Positions 10,501-22,500 of a stretch of 64,000 bases of DNA are shown piece by piece. Numbering within the stretch: position 1 is the first letter of the stretch; the number at the start of each line of letters is the position of its first letter. Source of the DNA: Ignelater luminosus (Eukaryota; Arthropoda; Insecta; Coleoptera; Elateridae); the NCBI GenBank assembly GCA_011009095.1, contig VTPC01000017.1, positions 176,433 to 240,432 of the forward strand, given 5' to 3'. The notes beneath the pieces were generated by a model, which was not told the origin of the DNA, did not search any database, and worked only from the letters and a program-made list of their open reading frames with translations. The translations under genes were made by a program, and so were the position numbers.

Positions 10501-13500
10501 TGGTCCTACCCCTAATGCCAAAGGTGAGCCTTTAACTGGAGCTCCACCATATGTTATAGCAACTTGATACAATCCAGGTAAAGTTGGTAAAAATGATATT
10601 TGTTCCACATACTCTTCTAATGTGGTTTGCTGCACAGAGATTGTTTGCCCAATTGGATTAGTAACTATTACTTCTAATTCTGCAGAGCCACTATTTTTAT
10701 GTAACACTAAAAAAGTCAATAATAAAAGTTTCAATTTTCAATTTCAATAACTTTGGTAGTTACCATTAAATGTAATTCTTTCTCCAACATTGCTTTGTGT
10801 TTGTGGAATATCATGAATCCTTACGTTATCAGCATCAAATACTTGACATGTAAAGGGACTACCATTGACTGGTTTAGCTTGATGTAATACTTCTACTTTG
10901 TGTGGTCCTACATCACGCGCACTAAATTCAGCCTGAAGTTTACCAGTTTTGGTTTGATAACATCTTACAGGCAAAGCAGAACCTGTAGGTCCACTAATAA
11001 CAACATCAAATTCTCTTGCTGGCCTACCAAATGTATCAATGTGAAATGATGTAACTTTTGCAAGTCTGGCTTGAAATAGACCCAGTCCACCAGCCCAGGG
11101 TTCATTTCCTGGAGCTTTAACAGGTACTTCAAGAGAGCCAAGCTTTGGTACTCCGTTATAAAATAATGTTATCTTATGGGGAGCAGCGTGAACTGGATGA
11201 AAGACGACCTCCCACATATTTGGATTTGTAGTACTTTGCCTTACACTGTGTGGTACGTCTTTATTGCCAACTTTTACTGTTGCTGTTAACTTGCCCGGTC
11301 CTGCTTTATTAATATTAACACCAACAACTGCAGGTCGATGACATATTGCTTCTGGTGCATTTATTATATCAATCTTTGATGTATTAAAAACATGTAGTGT
11401 GCGTGTTGTAATAACTTCATGTGACCTTAATATCTGTACGTGGTATGTGCCACTTTGATTTACAGAAAATTCAGCCTTAGAATTGTTAACCACATATTTT
11501 ACCATGTGATTGCTTGGATCCATAATTTCAAGATGATGTTGTTCACTTGGTAAGTCAATATAAACCAGGTTTCCAGTTTGAATATATTGTGTCGGTTCAG
11601 CAACCTCACAATGGAAAGGACTACCAGGTACAGACATATCATTAAATGTAATGTTAACATAATGATCTTCGTTGCTTTGTGGTACAAACGTTACATCATA
11701 CAGACCTCGAGCACAAGCAACTACTTCTGCCTTTACTGTGGTATGTTGTGTAGATACTACTAATTCGAGAGTACCTTCACCAGCTTGAGCAGCGTCTACA
11801 CTAAATGTAACAGCTTTACCAACTTCTGCTGGTTTATCAAGCAAATTCAAATCATGCATAGCATGATTAATATCACTTTTATGCCCAGGAAGACCAGAAA
11901 CTAATACCTTATTAACATCATACACATTACAATTAAATGGTGATCCAATCACATGCTGGTCATTAATGAGAATTGCCACTGAATGTCGACCAACAACTTC
12001 AGGTGTGAAAGCTGCTGTGTAAGTATCACCAGATGATGCTATTTTTGTGTTGAGAATTTTTCCTGAAGGCGCCGTTGCAATTACTTGAGGTTCTGCTCCT
12101 AAATGCAAATTGATAAAAAGATAATTCAAGTGATATGAAAGTTTTCAGATACCTGTAATGCCTTCGATTTTAATTTCTGCAGGATGACCAACTGCAGCTA
12201 ATTCAACTCCTGATCCGGAAACAGGAATTCTAGGTTGTGTATTACCAGGACTAACTTTACAACTAAATGGTGATCCTGGTACAGGTTGTCCATTGAATCT
12301 AGTGAAATATTAATTGATATATAATTTAAGATTGTAATGAATAGATAGATACTTACCGTACACTTAAAGTATGTGTTGCAGCTTCAGTAGGTTTAAAATT
12401 AACTTTAAATCTGGCATTTCCTTCACTCTGCACAAAATTAGGTACATTTCTACCAGCAACAGCTACAATTATTTCTAGATTTCCAGCTCCAGCTTGAGAT
12501 GCATTAATGCTAAAGGATACAGGTTTTCCAACTATACCATCAGTTATATCTGTTACACTCACACGACTAGCATCGTAAGCTTTCACTAGGAAAGGACTAC
12601 CTTCTATATGTCCTCCTGGCAAACGCACCTGAACATGGGTTTAGATTATTGAACATGAAAATACTTTAAAACTTATTTCTTTTAATTTAGTTACCTCAAC
12701 ACTATGATCTCCAACATCTATAGGAGTAAATGAGATATCAAACTTTCCAGGTGCATCTGGTTGTGGTGTAATCTAGAATTTTTAAAACTTACAAAATTTG
12801 TATTTTTAATAAAAGTATTTTTAAATAATAAGTTACCTCTGATTCAGATTCTGAATCAGAATTATCAGCAACTACCAAATATTTAATCATTATAGTAGAC
12901 TCAGAAATTAACACTTAATGTTAGTTATAAATATATATTTAATCTTTAAAGGCTTGCCAAATCCACAATACTAATTAAGTGCCAAGCATTCCCTTCTATT
13001 ATTACCTTCCGTATGTCAAGTATTTTGTAACAATACATTTAAAAAACGTAAATTAACAAAGAAAATGTCTATTTTAGTACCTGAGTGGGAATAGAACGCC
13101 TAGCAGGTCCTAAAACTTCTACAACAGGTGGGCTGGGACTTTCAACAGCAAATAAACAAGATCTTCCAACAGAGATTTTATCAAGTGCATCAGGAGCAAT
13201 AATTCTAGCTGCAGGTGCAACATTACATTTAAATGGACTTCCAGGCACATCTTGTCCATTAAATCGTAAATCAACGGAATGTGGAGTTGCTTCTCTTGGT
13301 GTAAACGAGATTGCATAAGTATGAGGACCTTGTGCTTGTGCAGATGTAGGAACTCTTCCCCCATTAACTGTCACTTCAAGATTTCCTGGACCAGCTTGAC
13401 TAGTTTCAACTAACATTAAAATTTTTATTAAAAATTCCATTTTCTTTTCTTGTTTAATAATTCTCAACTTACCTAAGAATGTAACAGGTTTTCCAACTAC

Positions 13501-16500
13501 TCCAGTTGGAGATTCTTTAACCTTGATTGCTTGAACATCATAAACTTTAGCTGCATACGGACTTCCAGCAGTAGGAGCACCATTGACACTAACAGCAATT
13601 CGATGTTCACCAACGACCCTCGGTACAAATTCTGCTCGAAACTGTCCATTTCCAAGAGGTTGTACTTGAGTAGGTACGGCTTGGCCTCCAGGGCCTGTTT
13701 AATTTGTTTTATACTGTATGTCATTGTCTTAGGTTTTAGGATAAAATTTTGCCTAATTACATGTTGATAAGGGAACTGGAGAGGACTTTTCTTTATTATG
13801 ACTATCATGTATTAATAATAAATAACTGTTAATACTGCTTTTAATTGATTAGAATAATAATAATAATAATAATATTTTAGTTGCTAGATTTTCTTTTAGG
13901 TATTTTTTATGCTTACTGTTTTAATATATTCATGGAATGCTTTAAAAATATGTTTGCATTTTAAAACAGCTGTCTGCAAGTTTTCATTTGCATGTAAACG
14001 ACTTATACATATTATGTTAACTTAAGAAAAAATTATGTCAAAGCATCTACAAAACAGTTTTTTTTTCTGGTACATGATTAAAAATTCATTTTAGCTAATA
14101 ATTATACTTTTTTTATTTGTAGATGTCTGAATTAAGGAAATCTCTAAAATGTGAACCTAATAATAGCAAGTCGTTGTATTAAGAGAAGATTATAGATTAC
14201 ATACACAAATTATGAACTGTATTTTTAGAAAATATGATAGCGGTTTAGAATAGGTGCTAATTAAGAAAAAACCAGTAATTAAGGATGCTTGAAGAAAGAT
14301 ACAAATAAATGTAAAACAATTAAGATTGGGATCACTGCAGTTGTTTCTCAAGTACTATTAAACAAAAAGAATTTTAACAATATAATTTAATTAGAATTAA
14401 TAGGTAACCTTTTAATTTACAGTTTATAAAAAATATTTATTCATCATTCTTGTCATTTAGAATTAACTTTGTTTAAATAAATATTTAGGAAGTGCGTCAT
14501 AAAATGGCAACATTAAAATTATTAAAAAGACGAACACAGTATTTACAGATTATTCTAAAAACATATTACTCAACATCTAGAAACAATATAGAAAAGAACA
14601 GTAGACCAGCAAGATCTATGAAAAAACAAAAGAGATGCTTTAGCTAATATCTCTTAACTTTTAAGAAGTTAACAGAAAAGAATCATCAACAAAAATTACA
14701 AAAGAATGCAAAAATAAACTAGCAGAAATTAAAAGAAACGTAAATATCAAAGTGAAAAGAATTTTGAAAAGATTTTATTAAGTACTACAATGAAAACAAG
14801 TGAAACAATACTGCATTTGAAAGTTTGTTTGCATGTCTCACAATCACAATTCTTTTAAAATCATGAGAAAAGAGACAATTTTTGTGTGTACATAATGCAG
14901 CACTCTTTACATATGATTCTATCTTAAATATTTTAAATAAATGAGCACAAATTAAAAGAATCTCAGAAATATTGTACAAAAAAAACAAAAGATCAAAATT
15001 ACTCTAAAAATATTAAGAAATCCCATTAAAAACAAATGAATATATGAAGATTTATAAAACAATTGAAATAAAAAGACATTAGTTCTGTATATCAAGCATA
15101 ACCTGTATGATGAAATCTGAAGCTTATTACTGTTTACTTTATTTGAGAGAATGATGGACATTCAATTTTTAATTGTTGATTTAACATCAAGTAAAACTAT
15201 TGAGATACTGTAAAAGACAAGTGACTGAAAAAGATACAGTCAGGTTAAAATATTAAAATTAACAGTAGTGAAGACACAAAAACAGAATAGAAAACTATAG
15301 ATTAACGTTCAATAAAAAATGATTTGTAAAACTTTCATAGAGAGAATGTTTTTTTTTGCAACATACAATGAATTCATTTGTGTGCTTGTATGTTGCATCC
15401 AAAATATCTTATGGTAGACAGGACCCCTGTAAATACGACCCTTAGGGTTGGAAGTATTAGATTCCCAGAATTGAATAAATCATCTTCCACAACTTATTTG
15501 CAAGACATAAAAAGGAGAAAACAGATTTTAAATCTTTGACAAAACAAACTCAAACGCTGACGAAAATGTAAAATTCCTTGACTTTCTGGTTTTTTAAAAG
15601 TATAAGAACCCTGACCAGCTACTTAATATTGTGGAANNNNNNNNNNGATGTTCAGAAAGAAATATAAGCTCAAAATAATCAAAACAAATAAGATTTCCAA
15701 TTTTAATTTTGAAAATCAGCATACAGGGTGTTCTTGAAATGCACAGTATAATTTATGCAGGTAAGTAATTTCTTAAATAGACTTACATCTCAAAGTGGAG
15801 CATTTCCAAGATACAGGTGTCAAAATCTGTAAGTTCAATGAGATAAAGTTTAACATTTCTTGTTTTTTCAGTATCTTGAAAACAGCATGAAACAAGGAGA
15901 TAAGATCTTTTGCATAACTGTCACTCAAAAATGATATTTATCAGTGACTAATTATTGGCAACATTTTAGAGAAGACGAGAAAAACAGTAAATTTTCATTA
16001 ATTAAAAATTTCCAAATAGAAAAACTATAAATCTTTTATATAAAATAAAAGGTTGTTCTAACTTATAGTGGGGTTCAATAAATGAAGACAAAAATTAATA
16101 TTGTCTCCCCGCGAATTTTTGAAACTTTATTTGTGGGGAGATGATATTAATTTTTGTTTTCATTTATAGAGTAAATTTTCACTTAAAAATTGGGCACTGT
16201 GTATATTGAACATGGTACACTTTGGGATAAAAGTTTCTATACTATATCTACTGTATAAATTATGTCATTCATTTCAGAAACGTCTTGTGCAAGATTGTAG
16301 GCAGTAATTCTTTCAGGGATATCGAGGTAAGGTTTTTATAAAACAAAAACTTCTAAGAACATCTATGGCGTTTTTTAAATTGGTTTCTGTTTTAAGTAAG
16401 ATTTTTCATTCATCTTGATCTTATATACTGATGCAAATATCAATACTGCAACAATAATCTAAGAACTGAAGCCAGAAATGTTCAAATATTTTAAAGAGAT

Positions 16501-19500
16501 TAATGAGGATAGTATCCTTATAGAAGGTAAGATTTTAAAGTAGATGGGGTTTCTTTGTAGAGTACCTATATATGGATAGTCTGAAGATGCAGCACATTTT
16601 TTTAAAATAGAATTCAGAGTAGGCTATGGTTCATTCTTACAGTGTACAAAAAAATATGTAATGTGATGACCTGTTAACTTTTTTTAGCGAGAATAGCATC
16701 AATGTCATAATGTCATAGAAATTGTAAGGCATGGCCTACTCTGAATTCAATAATAAAAAAATGCACTGTACTGAGAATGAATACAACAATCACTGATTTT
16801 CTAGATGATCAAGAATATTAACAAATTAATGGTCTTTAAGTTTTGGCAGAAGGAAAAAGAAACAATTCTTTGTAGACTTTTTAAAAATAGTTTTTTTATC
16901 TTCCAAATTACCTGGTTAATTCTTAATCATTGCTATCTGCATGACTCATCAAGTAAACAATTGAATTCTTGCCTTTTTAGTTTTTTTCAATCTATGAAAA
17001 GTTTCTGTTTTAGTTTTTTTACAAAAGAGGTTTTTGTTAATTATTAATGCACCAATATAAAATTTTTATTCTAACCTAGTTTCAGTAACGTAAGAATATA
17101 TTTCTGTATTGGAAATTCTGTCCATATTAGGTGTTCACAAAATGTGACCTTAGGTTAACTAGATTAAATCTAATCATTAGGAAATGGTTCGAGTTAACTC
17201 TAACCCCCATTTGAAAAGGGATTGAGTTTACCACAACCGATCAGCTGGCAGTAATCTAAATAACCCTGCCATTCAGCAGAGTCAATTAAGTTATACTTTA
17301 TTCTAAATCTATAAAAATGATAATTGTACAAGAATATGTCAAGGTTATGTATTTCATCACTGAAGTAATTTAGTATAAACTTTTTGACTGTTTGGATAGA
17401 TTTGAAGGGTACACAGGAAAAATGATGTCACAAAATCAGAAAAACACAAAAGGTACTGTTCCACATACACTTTTGTGTATATTCAACAAACTGCTTTGAA
17501 GTCGTTACTGAATTTGCGAAGTCTGTGTGTCTGTCTGTCAGCATTTTTTTTAATCTTGGAATTTTGACTTTAGATCTGGATTTTACATCAAAAATTAAAC
17601 ACCACGTGGTGCTTTCGTTTTTTGATGTCACTTCGGGAACAAATGGCCGCTAAAATTTGAAAAATTTTCGAAAATTTTGTTTTAACTTTAGAATCACATT
17701 CTACATAAAAATAAGAGATATGTTTACTTTTAGTTTTTTGATATCACCTCAGGAACAAGGTCAAAATGGCCTCCGAAAGATAAATGTTTGCTTATTTTTG
17801 TGAAAAGACTCCAATTCAGTAACAAAACAGAGTTCGTTGTGGTTATGCTTTGCATTTTCAGATGTTTTATTATGTAAATTCCTGCTTAACATAAAATCAT
17901 CCTAAAGTACCGAAATGAACTTTCAATTCACTTAAAAATGCATTTTGTTAGTCAAGAGACTAAATTTTAAAATTGTATGTACTCAAAAAAATAAAAGTGT
18001 TACTTAGATCGTTTTGCCTATGTACCCTTCATTTAGAATAAAGTGTAGCAGTTAAAGTGTGAGATTAGATTTAATGAAAGAATTGTGAATAATGGTTTAA
18101 TTACTTAAGAAATCCTATATAAATAGAAATAAAAATATTCCTTCTCAAAGATTCATAAATCCAATTAGGTTAAAACAAGTTAATGGTATCTAGATGTAAT
18201 TTAAATTAACCTAAAACCTACAGATTGCATCTGGAAGTACTGTGTTACTCATAACCTGAGTTAACTTCAATGACAGCTGTTTGAATCCACTCCAAACCCA
18301 AGGTTGACTTGAGATCACCTAACACCTATTATTTGATATCAATGTTTCAATCTTGCCAGATAATTTTTAAAAACCCTTTAGAATGTATACTTGTAAAAAC
18401 AGATAATCCTACTAGGTTTCTATTCCAGCAAAGTTAAAGTTTTACAAGACCTAATATATCATCGCTTTAAATATTAGAAATTCTACATTATCCAAACTAT
18501 CTTGACACAAACCAATTTCAAATTTTCCAATGCCTACTTCATAAAAATGCGGTAATATAACAAATCAGTTCCTGATCATTAAGTCTTCTATAAAATTTCC
18601 TAGAAATGTAATTCATCATCAAGCACTCATTACAATTAATTATCGAAACAAAAGCTTCGAACTAAGCTTTATAGCGTTAATAGTAAAACAATAATACCAT
18701 TAGGATTTTATTGTTGACCATGTAAGTATACAATGGTGTTTAAGTATTTTTTTTTTAGAAATTCTAACAAACAGATTGTTTACAAACACACTTTAATTAA
18801 TTTTCCAATGCTTGCCCCTATTAATAATTATTTATATATAATTTTGAAATATTTCCTGGAAGTATGTTTATACCTACAATAAAATTCAAATGTAATAGGA
18901 TGTTAAGTTAATTACGATTGTTTATCTGCATTACTATGCAACTTATAAACAGTTTTAAAGTAATCCATTCGTATAAAATTAATTAAAGAAATTATATGAT
19001 TATTTAAAAGATTAGAATTGATTAAAGATTTCGGTAAAATTATAAAACCTGAAGTTAAATTGTCTATTAAGTGTGTAACTGTCTTTTTTTTATCAAGTTT
19101 TTGTTGTTTACTAGGTCATCAAAACAGTGTGATAATGATAAATAATAATTAGTTCAGAATCTTTATAAAAATATAAATTTTAAATTTAAATGCCTTAATA
19201 AACCTAAATTCTACTTTGAGACTGGAATATCATCAATAGAAGCAAATATATTTAAATTTATCCTTAACTGTATTCAAATAATTTTATTTGCGAAAAGTCA
19301 CTCCAAATTAGATTATTACGTTTTTGTTCACCAAAAATTCTTTACTAGATTTTAAAGTGTTAAATGTCCTTAATGTAAATTAAAATTTGTAAGTAGTACT
19401 CTTTTATATCTCTTTCTTCGTGCATTTTATTTTTCGACAAGTTTACTCTCTGTAAGCATCAATATTTCACTATTTCATTATCACATTAATTAAAAAGAAT

Positions 19501-22500
19501 TAATTAAATTAATTAAAAGTTATTCAGTATCATTAGATTGTTTAAGAATTCCTATCAAAACTTGTCAAAAAATAATCCTTCACCAATAACTACACCTTGT
19601 TAAGTTAATAACGTATATATAGAGCCTTTAGTTCAATGAAACTATAGAGTTTGTAACAAATTAAATACCTACTAAATCAAAGTTAAGTCTACTTTTGAAA
19701 TTAATAATCAAAATGCCATCACCAAATGTCTACTTTAGAAATATTCACACCCGCTACAGATTACGAAAACTATTACAAACAATATTTAAAGAAAAAGAAA
19801 GTAGATAAACCATGCAAACAATCATACAGAAAAAAACCAAATTGTTCCATGTCAATAAGTACAATTATTTCTAATGTTAAATTGGGAGTCAAAAGCAACG
19901 ATAATTACAATAATGAAACAGCTTTCTAAAAGAAGAGAAAAATAATGAAATACTAATAGAGTGGTCATTAAATATATAATCAACAATTAGTAGCTGTTAA
20001 ATTTTAAAATAGCAAACTTATTTTTTATGTTTGTTTATTTATCACAATTTTATTCATTAATTACTCTTTAGTAGTAGTAGTAAGTAAATTAATATATTTA
20101 TGAAATCGTAAATTGTTACGATGAAATAGTTTAAAACAGTGATGTCCCTCATTTCACCCAACATTCTTCACATAAAATAAAATCAAGCAAAAGTGGAAAT
20201 ATCCCACATTCCATGAGAGAATAAAAACTGTAAGCATTTCTGTATTTTATTTAATTATTTTACAAATAAAAAAAAATAATAAAAATGAAAAAGGCAAGGC
20301 AGGATAGTTAGTACAAGTGGTAAGTGTTAAATGAGAGTCTGTCTAATACAAAGACCTCCGGTGACCTGAAAAATGAAAAGTGTGCAAAAAGAGAGCCATT
20401 TATATAGAAAAACACAAAACGCCATAGGTATAGAAAACATGCATGTATTTACAAAAAATAAAACACAAAAAAAGAGTACAAAAGAGTACACATGTATACA
20501 AAAACTTTGATATTTACAAAACAAAAAATACAAAACTAAATACATATAAATACATATCACAAAACGCTGCAGGAATAAAGGGCTTAAAAGTATATTAATC
20601 TCATAAATAGTTTGAAGGTGCATGATACTCTTTTAAGCCTTTTACAGAACACAATTTGAGTTTGGCTTATAAGCTGAAAAGAATTTCTATAGCCTTATAT
20701 GCATTACGAATATTAATACATTATAAAGCTAAACACTGATCATAACCTTAAATTTCAATCTATCTATAACGTCGAAGCAATTCTAACATATGTAAATCAT
20801 GAAGTAACTTCCAATCTATTTGTTTTTTATTCAAAATATTTTCCAAACTCAAATCATGTAAAGCAAAGCACCAAAGCTGGAACATTTGTAAAGACTCTCA
20901 CCCTCAACATTCACTTCAATATCTTCTAATCGTCCAGGATGATTAATTAATAATGTACTAGGTTTATGAATTGGTCCCGGTCCAGGTAATGTAACACTTG
21001 GTCCACTTCCTCCTCCACCAACACCAACAATTAATGGACAACCCACAACTGGTCGTTTATTAAATGCAACGTTAATAACATGATCACAAGCTTCTGCAGG
21101 CACAAAACTAACAGCAAATCTAGCATTTCCTTGAGGATGCACTTGGGTCGGAATATTTAAACCACGTGCAGAAATCGTTATTTCTAAATTTCCTTCGCCA
21201 GCTTCACTAGCATCCACAGAGAATGTTACTGGTCTACCAACAGTGCCTCTTGCAACATGCCCCACAGTTACTCTTGTTGAATCAAATGCTTTTGCAATAA
21301 ATGGTGTTCCTTGTACTGGTCGTCCATTATAATCAACATTTATTTGATGAGCACCAACTAATGTAGGAGTAAATTCAGCGGTAAATCCAGAATGAATATC
21401 TCCAGTTACTTTCACAGGTAATTCACCAGCAGGTCCTCTAACAGCTACTGCTAATTCTGCAGCACCACCACCTGCTACACCCATATGAAACGAGCTTGGT
21501 TGATTTACAGGAATTAATTCTAAGTGTGACAGACTTAAAGTTACTCGACTTGTATCGGCTACAGGACAAACAAATGGACAACCACGTACTGTTTCACCAT
21601 TAAACTTAATGTCTATTAGGTGGGGCTTAGCAACATCAGGTGTAAATGAAACCAAACATCTTCCTCCACCAACTACTTGCACATGATTTGGAACTTCTCC
21701 TTCATTTATGGATATTTCTAACTGGCCCTCTCCAGCTTGACTCGCATCCACTAAAATATGTTAATATTAGAATGGTTGTATACTAATTTTATTTGTTTGC
21801 TTACCTCTAAATTGTACAGGTTGCCCAACAACCCCACCACTAACATCAGCAACCTGTATTAGGCCTGCATCATAAACTTTTGCAACAAGGGGTGCTGATA
21901 ATTTTTCACCCCCAACAGATACTTCAACAATATGTGTCCCAACTTCTGTGGGAACAAATTCAACACTTTGTACTCCAGATCTAGTTCCAGGCAATACTCT
22001 GGCCTGCACAGCTCTTTTGCTGGGCGATATAACATGTACAGAAATATCATCCGATACTACTGATTCATTATTTGTAATTATTTCAAACACTGCCGAGGTG
22101 TTTGCTGGTACAAGGCGTGTGGATTCGCCCAACACCGATACTGATGAGTTGGACATGATGTTAACGTGCCAGGGGCTTCCTTAAATTTGAAAAAAATATG
22201 TTACAAAGAAAGTAAATAGATCATAATGAGCACTGTCTATGTTAAACTTTATAAAACTACTGTACCTGGCACCTGTTGATTGCAACTCCTATGCAGCCGT
22301 TAATTTAATATAACAAAGTTAAAACTACACTTTGATGTTTAAGATTGCAACTGCAATTTGTTTAAACAACTCACGAAATATAAAAGAAACTTTCTAGAAA
22401 GCGCCTTGTACTAAAAAATACGTGAACACCAACTTCACGGTATGAGCTGGTTGGAAGCAAACTGGAGGGGTCAGGGGCGTGCGGCATTCCACTGCTTGAA

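Larger units (their letters stand above)
13695..20901 (-). other. jbug intron, 7.2 kb
   Basis: Very AT-rich. Holds an AAT microsatellite, the scaffold gap, a 33-bp-arm hairpin at 16078-16167, a MITE-like element at 16592-16766, a dispersed repeat at 17570-17890, and a 67-codon candidate nested ORF at 19726-19929 on the plus strand. The rest shows no recognisable structure. Confidence 0.7.

Noticed and set aside
11499..11687. Frames on both strands inside the large rod exon (also 11578-11763 and 13085-13364)
   Set aside because: They overlap the filamin reading frame, which has clear repeat motifs and matched splice phases.
12837..12871. 35-nt exon using the nearer acceptor
   Set aside because: Its length would break the reading frame between two phase-0 exons; the 63-nt version keeps it.
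13497..13808. 103-codon minus-strand frame
   Set aside because: It runs across the acceptor at 13694 in a different frame from the filamin repeat; the true frame joins GPGGQAVP to the upstream exon.
20327..20623. 98-codon minus-strand frame just below a jbug exon
   Set aside because: Composition is dominated by Phe, Tyr, Cys and Leu from A/T-rich low-complexity DNA; no splice or homology support.
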